Assembly: GCF_050231725.1 (NCBI RefSeq) | Contig: NZ_CP077172.1 | Location: 1,302,001 to 1,366,000, forward strand | DNA: 64,000 bases | From: Fusobacterium nucleatum_L | GTDB lineage: Bacteria > Fusobacteriota > Fusobacteriia > Fusobacteriales > Fusobacteriaceae | Direction: 5' to 3' | Shown: positions 32,616 to 40,862 of the stretch, in pieces | Layout: every line of letters begins with the position of its first letter | How positions within the stretch are numbered: position 1 is the first letter of the stretch | Position numbers and translations under genes: made by a program | Notes under the pieces: model-generated | Databases searched by the model: none | What the model saw: only the letters and a program-made list of their open reading frames with translations | What the model was told of the DNA's origin: nothing

Positions 32616-34199
32616 ATGTCGGATACGATATTAAAAATAGAAAACCTCTCTAAATCATTTGGTGAAAATACAGTATTAAAAGATATTAATTTAGAATTAA
32701 AAGCTGGTGAGATTCTTGGACTTGTTGGAGAAAATGGTGCAGGAAAATCTACTTTAATGAAAATTATCTTTGGTATGGATGTAATAAGAGAAACAGGTGG
32801 GTATAACGGAAAAATTTCTTTTGATGGAAAAGAAATAAATTTTTCATCACCATTTGAAGCTTTAAATGCAGGTATAGGAATGGTTCACCAAGAGTTTTCA
32901 TTAATTCCAGGTTTTAAAGTTAGTGAAAATATAGTTTTAAATAGAGAGTCAGTAAAAAACAATGTAGTAACACATTTATTTGGGCAAGGAATTAGTAAGA
33001 TTGACCAAAAAGACAATACAAAAAGAGCTCAAGAAGCTATCTCAAAATTAGGAGTAAGTTTAACAGGGCAAGAGCAAATAAATGAAATGGCAGTTGCTTA
33101 TAAACAATTTACAGAAATTGCTCGTGAAATTGAAAGAGAACATACAAAACTTTTAGTTTTAGATGAACCAACAGCAGTTTTAACAGAGGATGAGGCAGAA
33201 ATTTTATTAGATACAATGAAAAAGTTATCTAAAAAAGGTATAACTATAATATTTATAACACACAGACTTAATGAAATAATGTCAGTTTCTGATAAAGTAA
33301 CAGTTTTAAGAGACGGACAACTTATAAATACAGTTCCTACAAAGTCTACTAATGTAAATGAAATTACAGAATGGATGATAGGAAGAAAAGTAAATTCATC
33401 ATCTGAAGAAAAAAATATGGACAACTCTGATGCAGAAAACTTTATGGAAATAAAAGATCTATGGGTTGATATGCCAGGAGAAATGCTAAAAGGTTTAAGT
33501 CTAGATATTAAAAAAGGTGAAATACTTGGTCTAGGTGGTATGGCAGGTCAAGGTAAGATAGCCATAGCAAATGGAGTAATGGGACTTTTTAAATCAAAGG
33601 GAAGTGTAAAATATAAAGGTGAAGATTTATCTTTAAATAAACCAACATATCCATTGGAAAAAGGGATATTTTTTGTATCAGAAGATAGAAAAGGTGTAGG
33701 TCTACTACTTGATGAAAGTATTGAAAGAAATATAGCTTTTCCTGCCATGGAAATAAAAGGATTATTTTTAAAGAAGTATTTAGGATTTTTAAATATAATA
33801 GATGATAAAGCCGTAACAGAGAATGCTAAAAAATATATAGAAAAATTAGAAATAAAAAGCATGGGGGAAAAACAAAAGGTTGCAGAATTAAGTGGAGGTA
33901 ATCAACAAAAAGTTTGTATGGCAAAGGCTTTTACTATGGAACCAGATTTGTTATTTGTATCTGAACCAACAAGAGGTATAGATGTTGGAGCTAAACAATT
34001 AGTTTTAGAAACATTGAAAGAGTATAACAGAGAAAGAAATACAACAATAGTTGTAACTTCATCTGAAATTGAAGAATTAAGAAGTATCTGTGATAGAATT
34101 GCAATAGTAAACGAAGGTAAGGTTGCAGGAATTTTACCAGCAACAGCAGGTATACTTGAATTTGGAAAATTGATGTCAGGAATAAAGGAGGGAGAATAG
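32616..34199 (+). CDS. ABC transporter ATP-binding protein (two-domain, RbsA-like)
   Basis: A 527-residue cytoplasmic subunit with two nucleotide-binding domains. The first has GLVGENGAGKSTLMKI (Walker A), a Q-loop (MVHQEFSLIPG), and LLVLDEPTAVLTEDEA (Walker B). The second has a degenerate Walker A (GLGGMAGQGKIAIANG), LSGGNQQKVCMAKA and LLFVSEPTRGIDVGAK, as in carbohydrate-type ATPases. ATG 32616 follows AAGGGGGAA; the frame also opens at 32595. It is coupled to two permease genes. Confidence 0.92.
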   Translation: MSDTILKIENLSKSFGENTVLKDINLELKAGEILGLVGENGAGKSTLMKIIFGMDVIRETGGYNGKISFDGKEINFSSPFEALNAGIGMVHQEFSLIPGFKVSENIVLNRESVKNNVVTHLFGQGISKIDQKDNTKRAQEAISKLGVSLTGQEQINEMAVAYKQFTEIAREIEREHTKLLVLDEPTAVLTEDEAEILLDTMKKLSKKGITIIFITHRLNEIMSVSDKVTVLRDGQLINTVPTKSTNVNEITEWMIGRKVNSSSEEKNMDNSDAENFMEIKDLWVDMPGEMLKGLSLDIKKGEILGLGGMAGQGKIAIANGVMGLFKSKGSVKYKGEDLSLNKPTYPLEKGIFFVSEDRKGVGLLLDESIERNIAFPAMEIKGLFLKKYLGFLNIIDDKAVTENAKKYIEKLEIKSMGEKQKVAELSGGNQQKVCMAKAFTMEPDLLFVSEPTRGIDVGAKQLVLETLKEYNRERNTTIVVTSSEIEELRSICDRIAIVNEGKVAGILPATAGILEFGKLMSGIKEGE

Positions 34200-34200
34200 T

Positions 34201-35220
34201 ATGTTAAAAAAATTTGGTTTACCAAGACTAATAATCTTGATATTTTTAATATCAACTTATATAATCGCTCCTTTTGTAGGTATTCCTATAACAACAGCCT
34301 TATCAGATACTATTATAAGATTTGGAATGAATGCTATTTTAGTTTTGTCACTTATGCCTATGATAGAATCGGGTGCAGGGCTTAACTTTGGTATGCCTCT
34401 TGGAATAGAAGCAGGACTTTTAGGTTCGCTTATTAGTATTGAATTAGGTTTTACAGGTTTTGTAGGTTTTGTTTTAGCTATAGTTATAGCAATAGTATTT
34501 GCTTTTATATTTGGTTGGGCTTATGGGGTAATACTTAATAAAGTAAAAGGTGGAGAAATGATGATAGCTACATATATTGGTTTCTCATCGGTTGCTTTTA
34601 TGTGTATTATGTGGATAATTCTTCCATTTAAAAAACCAGATATGATTTGGGCTTATGGAGGTTCAGGACTTAGAACAACAATAAGTGTTGAGAATTACTG
34701 GAAAGGTGTTTTAAATAATATCTTTGGAAAAGTATCAGAAGCTATACCAGTTGGAGAAATATTATTCTTCTTATTATTAGCATTTTTAATGTGGATATTT
34801 TTTAGAACAAGATCAGGACTTTCTATGAGTGCAGTTGGAAAAAATGAAAAATTTGCACAAGCAACAGGTATAGAGGCTGATAAAAGTAGAAAGCAATCTG
34901 TTATAATTTCAACTGTAATCTCAGCAATAGGAATAATAGTGTATCAACAAAGTTTTGGATTCATCCAACTTTATCTAGCACCATTTAATATGGCTTTCCC
35001 TGCAATAGCAGCTATCTTGATTGGAGGAGCCTCTGTAAATAGAGTAACTATTTGGCATGTTATGATAGGAACTTTCCTATTCCAAGGAATATTAACTATG
35101 ACTCCAACAGTTGTTAATGCTCTTATAAAAACAGACATGTCTGAAACAATAAGAATAATCGTTTCTAATGGAATGATATTATATGCTTTAACTAGAAAGG
35201 AAGGTGGAAGTCGTGGATAA
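34201..35220 (+). CDS. ABC transporter permease (BPD_transp_2 type), first
   Basis: A 339-residue membrane protein of the branched-chain/ribose permease superfamily. It has about nine hydrophobic segments, the GAGLNFGMPLGIEAGLLG turn near residue 60, and an EAA-like cytoplasmic loop (AVGKNEKFAQATGIEADKSR). Its start comes one base after the ATPase stop, and it overlaps the second permease. Confidence 0.9.
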   Translation: MLKKFGLPRLIILIFLISTYIIAPFVGIPITTALSDTIIRFGMNAILVLSLMPMIESGAGLNFGMPLGIEAGLLGSLISIELGFTGFVGFVLAIVIAIVFAFIFGWAYGVILNKVKGGEMMIATYIGFSSVAFMCIMWIILPFKKPDMIWAYGGSGLRTTISVENYWKGVLNNIFGKVSEAIPVGEILFFLLLAFLMWIFFRTRSGLSMSAVGKNEKFAQATGIEADKSRKQSVIISTVISAIGIIVYQQSFGFIQLYLAPFNMAFPAIAAILIGGASVNRVTIWHVMIGTFLFQGILTMTPTVVNALIKTDMSETIRIIVSNGMILYALTRKEGGSRG

Positions 35221-36298
35221 TAATAAGATAAAGAATTTTTTATTAAATAATAGTGTTCCAATACTTATACTTATTATGGTAGCTATAATGTTCCCACTTT
35301 CTGGTTTAAGTGGAGATTATTTAATTCGTGAAATGATACAAAGAATATCAAGAAATCTATTTTTGATAATGTCATTATTAATTCCAATAGTAGCAGGAAT
35401 GGGGTTAAACTTTGGTATAGTTTTAGGAGCTATGGGAGGACAACTTGCCTTAATCCTTATAACTAACTGGCATATTATGGGCTTACAAGGAATATTTCTT
35501 GCAATGATACTTTCAATTCCATTCTCTATTTTGCTTGGCTACATTGGTGGAGTAATATTAAATAGAGCAAAAGGAAAAGAAATGATAACTTCTATGATTT
35601 TAGGATATTTCATAAATGGAGTTTATCAACTTGTTGTGTTGTACTCAATGGGGAAAATTTTTCCTGTAAAAGATAAAACACTTTTATTATCTTCTGGTAG
35701 AGGAATAAAAAATACTGTGGATTTAAGTGAGGTTGCAAAATCAGTAGATAATGCAATCCCTTTAAATATATTTGGATATGAAATACCAATTCTTACATTA
35801 CTTTTCATAGTTGCGCTTTGTTTCTTTGTTATCTGGTTTAGAAAAACTAAATTAGGACAAGATATGAGAGCAGTTGGTCAAGATATGGAAGTATCGAAAT
35901 CTGCAGGTATAGAAGTAAATAAAGTTAGAATTTATGCAATAGTTATTTCAACTGTATTAGCTGGAATTGGACAAGTAATTTATCTTCAAAATTTAGGAAC
36001 AATAAATACTTATAATTCACATGAACAAATAGGAATGTTCTCTGTTGCGGCTCTATTAATAGGTGGAGCATCAGTTGCAAGAGCAACTATACCTAATGCA
36101 ATAAGTGGAGTTATTTTATTCCACACAATGTTCGTTGTTGCACCAAGAGCAGGAAAAGAATTAATGGGTTCTGCACAAATAGGAGAATATTTTAGAGTAT
36201 TTATTTCTTATGGAATTATAGCTCTTGTTCTTATCATCTATGAATGGAGAAGAAAAAAAGAAAAAGAAAGAGAAAGAGAAAAAGCAATAGGATTTTAA
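35213..36298 (+). CDS. ABC transporter permease (BPD_transp_2 type), second
   Basis: A 361-residue paralogue of the preceding permease, with matching GMGLNFGIVLGAMGGQLALI and AVGQDMEVSKSAGIEVNKVR segments. The two probably form a heterodimer. GTG 35213 is preferred over GTG 35204 because AAGGAAGG is then 9 bases upstream. It overlaps the first permease by 8 bases. The C-terminus is a basic/acidic cytoplasmic tail (WRRKKEKEREREKA). Confidence 0.9.
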   Translation: MDNNKIKNFLLNNSVPILILIMVAIMFPLSGLSGDYLIREMIQRISRNLFLIMSLLIPIVAGMGLNFGIVLGAMGGQLALILITNWHIMGLQGIFLAMILSIPFSILLGYIGGVILNRAKGKEMITSMILGYFINGVYQLVVLYSMGKIFPVKDKTLLLSSGRGIKNTVDLSEVAKSVDNAIPLNIFGYEIPILTLLFIVALCFFVIWFRKTKLGQDMRAVGQDMEVSKSAGIEVNKVRIYAIVISTVLAGIGQVIYLQNLGTINTYNSHEQIGMFSVAALLIGGASVARATIPNAISGVILFHTMFVVAPRAGKELMGSAQIGEYFRVFISYGIIALVLIIYEWRRKKEKEREREKAIGF

Positions 36299-36313
36299 AA
36301 AGTGAGGTAGAAA

Positions 36314-36643
36314 ATGAAAAATACATTAAAAATAGTTATTATAATTTTAATTCTTGTTGTAATTTCTTCAATTCTTTTTGTAACTGGAAAGAGACATAAT
36401 ATTTTAATAGAAAATAATTCAACAATAGGAATTAAATATAGTATAAATGGAGAACCATATAAAACTTTAGATATTGGAAAGAAAGCAGAAGGAATAACAA
36501 AGGGAATATCTAATGTTATCTTTATAAAAACAAATGATAATAAAGTAATAGAAAAAGATTTGCCTTCTAGTGATATAAATATTTTTATAAATGAAATTGT
36601 AAATAACTCTGAAAATTGGTATAAAGAGAGCAGTGAAAACTAA
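36314..36643 (+). CDS. Small membrane-anchored protein of unknown function
   Basis: A 109-residue protein with one N-terminal membrane helix (LKIVIIILILVVISSILFV) and an outward-facing domain of about 80 residues with no family I can name. It follows the second permease by 15 bases, so it belongs to the ABC operon and may be an accessory part of the transporter. Confidence 0.7.
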   Translation: MKNTLKIVIIILILVVISSILFVTGKRHNILIENNSTIGIKYSINGEPYKTLDIGKKAEGITKGISNVIFIKTNDNKVIEKDLPSSDINIFINEIVNNSENWYKESSEN

Positions 36644-36670
36644 CTGTTTTTCATTGGAATAGAAAAGAAT

Positions 36671-36699
36671 TTGTAAATTTCCTTATTTTATGGTATAAT
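36671..36699 (+). promoter_or_regulatory. Promoter of the glucosaminidase gene
   Basis: TTGTAA (36671-36676), 17-base spacer and TATAAT (36694-36699), then AGGAGG before ATG 36738. Confidence 0.6.
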
Positions 36700-36737
36700 A
36701 CAGCAACGTTTTATTAACTATAAAAATAGGAGGATAT

Positions 36738-37445
36738 ATGAAGAAATATTTACTGGCAGTTATTTTTTTATGCTTGTCGTTTCTTTCTTATTCTGATAAT
36801 GCAGAAGTCCTAGATCAAGATAGTAATACTGGAGCAATTACTAAAGCAAGTGATTTTGCTAAAGTAAAAGGAAAATCTAAAAAGCAAATTTTTATTGAAA
36901 CACTTATCCCTGCAATAGAAAAAATAAGGGGCAAGGTAGAAAATGATAAGAAATATGTAATGAGTTTAATAGAGAAAGAAATTTTAAGTGAGGAAGAGAA
37001 CTTATTTTTGAATGAATTGTTTACTAAGTACAAGGTAAAAAGTAAGTCAAAAAATGATTTAGTTCATAAGATGGTTGTTCCACCAACATCGTTTATTCTA
37101 GGACAGGCTTCATTGGAAAGTGGTTGGGGAGACTCAAAACTTGCAAGAGAAGGTAATAACTTATTTGCAATTAGATCCACTTTAAAGGATAAGGAAAAAA
37201 CAGTTTATTTAGGACCTAATCAGTTTTATAAGAAATATGAAACTTTAGAGGAATCCCTAGAGGATTACATAATGACTTTATCAAGACATTCAAGTTATTC
37301 AAATTTAAGAAAAGCTATAAATAACGGTGAAGAAACAATGGTACTTGTAAAACATTTAGGAAATTATTCTGAAGTGAAGAATATTTATGAAAAAAGATTG
37401 AGTCAAATAATAATAAAAAATAATTTAGTGAAATATGATGATTAA
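36738..37445 (+). CDS. Bax-like glucosaminidase (secreted peptidoglycan hydrolase)
   Basis: A 235-residue protein with a signal peptide (about 1-20, ending LSYSDN). Its C-terminal half belongs to the GH73/Bax glucosaminidase group: PPTSFILGQASLESGWGDSKLA carries the catalytic Glu, followed by GNNLFAIRS and YETLEESLEDYIMTLSRH. It would cleave glycan strands of murein in the periplasm. Its terminator is shared with the convergent gene. Confidence 0.88.
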   Translation: MKKYLLAVIFLCLSFLSYSDNAEVLDQDSNTGAITKASDFAKVKGKSKKQIFIETLIPAIEKIRGKVENDKKYVMSLIEKEILSEEENLFLNELFTKYKVKSKSKNDLVHKMVVPPTSFILGQASLESGWGDSKLAREGNNLFAIRSTLKDKEKTVYLGPNQFYKKYETLEESLEDYIMTLSRHSSYSNLRKAINNGEETMVLVKHLGNYSEVKNIYEKRLSQIIIKNNLVKYDD

Positions 37446-37450
37446 AAAAA

Positions 37451-37473
37451 GGAGCTTTAAGCTCCCTTTTTTA
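37451..37473. terminator. Bidirectional terminator
   Basis: GGAGCTT-T-AAGCTCC (37451-37465) is flanked by A7 on the left and a T run on the right, so it serves both the glucosaminidase gene and the convergent minus-strand gene. Confidence 0.8.
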
Positions 37474-37959
37474 TTTGTCTTTTTTAAAGTGTGTTTTAAA
37501 TATTTCTAAACCTTCTAAAGTAACGTCCAATACATTCAAAAAAGTATTTGAATTCCTATTAAAATTAAAAGCTCTGTTAATAAAATTTTTGGTAACAAGT
37601 TTAGTTGAATCTGCAACATTAGTAGAAATATTTTTGATATTTTCTAAAGCTGAAGAAATATTAGTTGAGCTATCTATAATATTTTTCTTAGAGTCTTTTA
37701 TAATAGAGTTAGCATCATCTAAAAGTAAATTTAATTTCTCTAAATTAATATTAGTTTTTTCTAATATTTTACTAGTATCTTTAACTAAATTAGGAAATTC
37801 AATAATACTTTCTTCAATTTCTGTTTTACTATTTTTTAAAATAGAATCTAGTTTTGAAAAAAAAGATATCATTTTCATCAACAACACAATAAAAAATAAA
37901 AAAAATATTATAATTAAAATATAAAGAAAAATTTTTAAATCTAAATTTGTTGTTAACAT
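37471..37959 (-). CDS. Membrane-anchored coiled-coil protein, DUF948-like
   Basis: A 162-residue protein with an N-terminal membrane helix (FLYILIIIFFLFFIVLLM). A long heptad-rich region follows (VKDTSKILEKTNINLEKLNLLL, SSTNISSALENIKNIST), as in DUF948-type proteins. It lies 13 bases after a YtxH gene on the same strand; this pair is common in bacteria and has been linked to envelope stress, but the function is unproven. Confidence 0.65.
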   Translation of the reverse strand: MLTTNLDLKIFLYILIIIFFLFFIVLLMKMISFFSKLDSILKNSKTEIEESIIEFPNLVKDTSKILEKTNINLEKLNLLLDDANSIIKDSKKNIIDSSTNISSALENIKNISTNVADSTKLVTKNFINRAFNFNRNSNTFLNVLDVTLEGLEIFKTHFKKDK

Positions 37960-37972
37960 AATTTTCTCCTAA

Positions 37973-38293
37973 TTATTCGTTATCTTTCATATCTACTAAT
38001 TTTTCTGAAATGTTTTCAGCTTTCTCAGCAATAGCTTCTTTTAGTTTGTTACGTTTTTCTTTAATAACTTCTATAGCATTATCAATATTTTCAGTAACAA
38101 AATCAAGACTTTCTTTAGCAGCGTTACCAAGATCTTCTCTAATTTTTTTACCTGATTTTGGAGCAAATAATACGCCTAGTGCGAAACCAACCCCAACACT
38201 TGCAATTATTTTCACCGCATCAAGAGCTTTCTCATTTCTAAGAGCTCTATCTCTTTCAAGACGTCTAGCTTCAATAAAATCTAATAATCCCAT
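37973..38293 (-). CDS. YtxH domain protein
   Basis: A 106-residue protein with the YtxH signature: a short hydrophobic segment ending in VGFALGVLFAPKSGKKIREDL, then an amphipathic Lys/Glu-rich helix. Such proteins are often general-stress genes. It is the first gene of a two-gene minus-strand unit with the DUF948-like gene, and is divergent from GDPD. Confidence 0.82.
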   Translation of the reverse strand: MGLLDFIEARRLERDRALRNEKALDAVKIIASVGVGFALGVLFAPKSGKKIREDLGNAAKESLDFVTENIDNAIEVIKEKRNKLKEAIAEKAENISEKLVDMKDNE

Positions 38294-38414
38294 AGTAACA
38301 CCTCCAAAATTTTTATATGCTCTAATAAAAATAAAAGATTTTAATAGAGTTTTTAACTAACTATATTATATCTTAAATAGAAAACTTATGCAAGAAAAAG
38401 CAGCTTCTAAAAAA

Positions 38415-38443
38415 TTGACAATAAGGCTTATAACTGATAATAT
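38415..38443 (+). promoter_or_regulatory. Promoter of the GDPD gene inside an inverted repeat
   Basis: TTGACA (38415-38420), 17-base spacer and TAATAT (38438-38443). The promoter lies between GCTTCTAAAA (38403-38412) and its inverse TTTTAGAAGC (38471-38480). Confidence 0.55.
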
Positions 38444-38508
38444 AATATATATTAAACTATAAATTGTATCTTTTAGAAGCAAATAATCATATTAAGGAGA
38501 TGAGTTTT

Positions 38509-39228
38509 ATGAAAATTTTTGCACATAGAGGAGCATCTGGTTATGCACCAGAAAATACTTTATCAGCCATTAAAGAAGCTATAGAAATGAAGGCTGATGG
38601 GATAGAGATAGATATTCAGCTTACAAAAGATGGAAAAATAGTTGTTATACATGATTGGAAAGTAGATAGAACTACAACTGGTAGAGGGTTTATCTATGAT
38701 TTGGACTTTGAATATATCAGATCTTTAGATGCAGGACAATGGTTTTCAAAAGATTTTATAGGTGAAGTTGTTCCAACACTTGAAGAAGTTTTAGATATAC
38801 TTCCAAATGATATGATGTTAAATATAGAAATTAAAGATACAGCAAGAAAGCACAGTAATATTGAAGAAAAAATGTTGGAAGTTTTAAAAAAATACCCAGA
38901 AAAATTTGACAATATTATAGTTTCTTCTTTTCATCATGATAAAATTAGAAGATTACAAGAGTTAGAACCAAAGTTAAAATTAGCATTACTAACAGATAGT
39001 GAATTTATTGAAATAGAAAAGTATTTATCAACCAATGGTTTAAATTCTTATAGTTATCATCCAGAAATAAATCTTATTTCTAAAGAAACTGTTGAAATAT
39101 TACATAGAAATAATATAAAGGTTTTTGTTTGGACAGTAAATAAAGAAGAGGATTTAGATTATCTTGTATCAATGGGAGTAGATGGAGTTATAACTAATTA
39201 CCCTGATATTATGAAAGAGTTATTATAG
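38509..39228 (+). CDS. Glycerophosphodiester phosphodiesterase
   Basis: A 240-residue GDPD/UgpQ-type enzyme that splits glycerophosphodiesters into glycerol-3-phosphate and an alcohol. The conserved HRGASGYAPENTLSAIKEA (catalytic His), GIEIDIQLTKDG (metal Glu/Asp) and VIHDWKVDRTTTG (second catalytic His) are all there, and the C-terminus has KVFVWTVNKEEDL. No signal peptide is seen, so it acts in the cytoplasm. ATG 38509 sits 9 bases after AAGGAG; the frame extends to 38464. Confidence 0.93.
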   Translation: MKIFAHRGASGYAPENTLSAIKEAIEMKADGIEIDIQLTKDGKIVVIHDWKVDRTTTGRGFIYDLDFEYIRSLDAGQWFSKDFIGEVVPTLEEVLDILPNDMMLNIEIKDTARKHSNIEEKMLEVLKKYPEKFDNIIVSSFHHDKIRRLQELEPKLKLALLTDSEFIEIEKYLSTNGLNSYSYHPEINLISKETVEILHRNNIKVFVWTVNKEEDLDYLVSMGVDGVITNYPDIMKELL

Positions 39229-39240
39229 TAGTCGAATCTA

Positions 39241-39269
39241 TTGCTTTTTTAGTAAAAAAGATATATAAT
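39241..39269 (+). promoter_or_regulatory. Promoter of a small transcript
   Basis: TTGCTT (39241-39246), 17-base spacer and TATAAT (39264-39269). The next long gene starts only at 39510, so this promoter would make a leader or a small RNA first. Confidence 0.5.
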
Positions 39270-39275
39270 GGATAC

Positions 39276-39480
39276 AATAAGATTTAAAGAATCTTAAATA
39301 AATGTGAAGGGGGATGTGTAATATGTTTAAGCTTCGTAATAAGTTATTTGCTACTTATATGGCAGATGTGCACATCTGTCTTGGCAACATATACTTCTAT
39401 TCTTTGACTTAGATAGAATTAAAATTTTATATTTGTTATGCCCTGTTTTATAAACAGTGTTTTTATTGTACAATAAAAAT
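39276..39480 (+). ncRNA. Candidate structured small RNA or leader
   Basis: From the likely start near 39276 the RNA could form AAGATT-TAAAG-AATCTT, then a perfect 16-base palindrome CAGATGTGCACATCTG (39363-39378) inside a TTGC/GCAA outer pair. A CTGTTT-TAT-AAACAG hairpin with a GTGTTTTT tail follows near 39450, flanked by a long A/T stem. It matches no riboswitch I know. It may be the 5' leader of the 58-residue gene or a separate small RNA. Confidence 0.4.
39323..39412 (+). CDS. Possible 29-residue small protein
   Basis: ATG 39323 with AAGGGGG about 9 bases upstream opens a 29-residue frame (MFKLRNKLFATYMADV...) ending at TAG 39410-39412. The ribosome site is good. The frame, however, overlaps the strong palindrome, so the region may be RNA rather than coding, or a leader peptide that senses translation. 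Confidence 0.3.
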   Translation: MFKLRNKLFATYMADVHICLGNIYFYSLT

Positions 39481-39509
39481 TTTAATTTTAAATAAGAAGG
39501 AGAATAAAA

Positions 39510-39686
39510 ATGACAAAAAAAATAGAAAATTTCATAGACAATGTTATAGAAGGAAAGAAAGAACAATTCAAAGGAATGATGGGTAAAAGTCATAAATTAG
39601 AAAATATGATTAAAGATTTGAAGACTTTGAATCTTTCTAATGAAAAATTAGAAGAAGTTATAAAAGTTGCAAGAAAATATGTATAA
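39510..39686 (+). CDS. Small conserved-looking protein of 58 residues, unknown function
   Basis: ATG 39510 follows AGAAGGAGAAT at good spacing and runs to TAA 39684-39686. The product is helical and charged (IENFIDNVIEGKKEQFKGMM, then a LSNEKLEEVIKVARKYV tail), with no membrane segment or cysteine. A clear terminator follows. No family recognised; it may be an adaptor or stress peptide. Confidence 0.7.
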   Translation: MTKKIENFIDNVIEGKKEQFKGMMGKSHKLENMIKDLKTLNLSNEKLEEVIKVARKYV

Positions 39687-39690
39687 TAAA

Positions 39691-39711
39691 AAGGGCTTGT
39701 GCCCTTTTTTA
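39691..39711. terminator. Bidirectional terminator
   Basis: AAGGGC (39691-39696) and GCCCTT (39701-39706) with a TTGT loop, flanked by A and T runs. It serves the 58-residue gene and the convergent hemolysin III gene. Confidence 0.8.
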
Positions 39712-40359
39712 TTATTTTTGATATAAGAAAAATCCTATTCCAATCAGGTGTAAAATGGCAGCTATATTAATAAATAAATGCCATATTGTATGATAGTATT
39801 TTTTGTAATCATGAGCAAAAAAATAAGCACCTATTGAATACATAAGTCCACCCAATATAACTAATACAAGAAAAATTGTATTAGCTTTTTTTATAAGTGT
39901 AGGGAAGAAAAATATTGCTATCCACCCCATAATTAAATATAAAGTTAAGCTTAGTTTAGGCATGGCTTTTGTAGCCAATGACTTATATAATATTCCAACT
40001 AAAACAATTATCCATTGTATAACAACAATTAAGACACCTTCCCAACCACCAATTATGACTAAGGCAACTGGTGTATAACTACCAGCAATAGCTACATAGA
40101 TAAAGATATGATCTAAAATTCTAAAAATTGCTTTATGCTTACTATTATGATACATAGCATGATAAAGAGTTGAACTTAAAAACATTAAAAGTAAAGATAT
40201 AATAAAAATACTTATCCCTGCAGCCGAAGCATACCCACCATGAAAATATCCCCATAGACTTCCAATAGGTAACAATATTAAAGTAGCTATTGTCATAATT
40301 CCATGTGTAATTGTATTTCCAAGTTCTTCTGAAAACGTTAATCTTCTATTTAATTTCAT
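39712..40359 (-). CDS. Hemolysin III family (TrhA/PAQR) membrane protein
   Basis: A 215-residue, seven-helix membrane protein of the PAQR/HlyIII family. Signature segments are EELGNTITHGIMTIA at the N-terminus, SSTLYHAMYHNSKHKAIFRILDHIFIYVAIAGSYTPV in the middle (Ser/His/Asp metal ligands), and HTIWHLFINIAAILHLIGIG at the C-terminus (two His). Relatives are proposed zinc-dependent hydrolases or lipid-homeostasis factors; haemolysis is not proven for most. Confidence 0.9.
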   Translation of the reverse strand: MKLNRRLTFSEELGNTITHGIMTIATLILLPIGSLWGYFHGGYASAAGISIFIISLLLMFLSSTLYHAMYHNSKHKAIFRILDHIFIYVAIAGSYTPVALVIIGGWEGVLIVVIQWIIVLVGILYKSLATKAMPKLSLTLYLIMGWIAIFFFPTLIKKANTIFLVLVILGGLMYSIGAYFFAHDYKKYYHTIWHLFINIAAILHLIGIGFFLYQK

Positions 40360-40468
40360 TTATACTACTTCCTTTTTAAATATATTTATTATGGTTAGAC
40401 TAAAAAATCTTATAAATAGTTGAAAAATCAAGAAAAAATAAAAAGTTTATAAAATTAATAAAAAATAG

Positions 40469-40525
40469 TTGACATTTTTTATGTTTAGTGGTACTATACA
40501 AATGTTCAGTTGAATATATATTCAA
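40469..40525 (+). promoter_or_regulatory. Promoter and palindromic site of the Cys-rich gene
   Basis: TTGACA (40469-40474), 17-base spacer and TACTAT (40492-40497). Just after the likely start lies a perfect 16-base palindrome TTGAATATATATTCAA (40510-40525). It could be an operator, for example of an ArsR/SmtB-type metal sensor, or a 5' RNA stem. Confidence 0.6.
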
Positions 40526-40555
40526 TCAAATGAAAAAATTTAAGGAGGATATGAT

Positions 40556-40735
40556 ATGGCAAGTTGTGAAAATATGAAAAAAGGTGAAGTTTATAAATGT
40601 CAATGTTGTGATTTTGAAATAGAAGTAAAAAAAGCATGTGACTGTGGAACTAATGATAATTGTGAAACTCATGATGATAATCATGAATGTTGTGAATTCA
40701 CTTGTTGTGGAAAACCATTAGTAAAAGTAAAATAG
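40556..40735 (+). CDS. Cys-rich desulforedoxin-like small protein
   Basis: A 59-residue protein with eleven cysteines. Its ends match desulforedoxin or the N-domain of desulfoferrodoxin: GEVYKCQCCDFEIEV (Cys15 and Cys18, a CxxC) and TCCGKPLVKVK (Cys50-Cys51), which together would bind one iron in a rubredoxin-like site. Between them is an insert of about 20 residues rich in Cys, His and Asp (KACDCGTNDNCETHDDNH) not found in normal desulforedoxin, a likely second metal site. ATG 40556 follows AAGGAGG. It is monocistronic with a strong promoter. Confidence 0.72.
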   Translation: MASCENMKKGEVYKCQCCDFEIEVKKACDCGTNDNCETHDDNHECCEFTCCGKPLVKVK

Positions 40736-40862
40736 TAAATAAAGCCTTAAAACTTTCAGGGAATTTTTGAAGATACTTCAATAGTTTCCTGATTTTTTTA
40801 TTTGACATAAAAAAATTAAAATCTTATAATAGAAAAAATAATATAAAAATAGAGGAGAAAAT

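Noticed and set aside
37475..37924. Plus-strand 149-codon frame opposite the DUF948-like gene
   Set aside because: The minus-strand frame has a membrane anchor, a coiled coil and a YtxH partner; the plus frame is its antisense shadow without a ribosome site.
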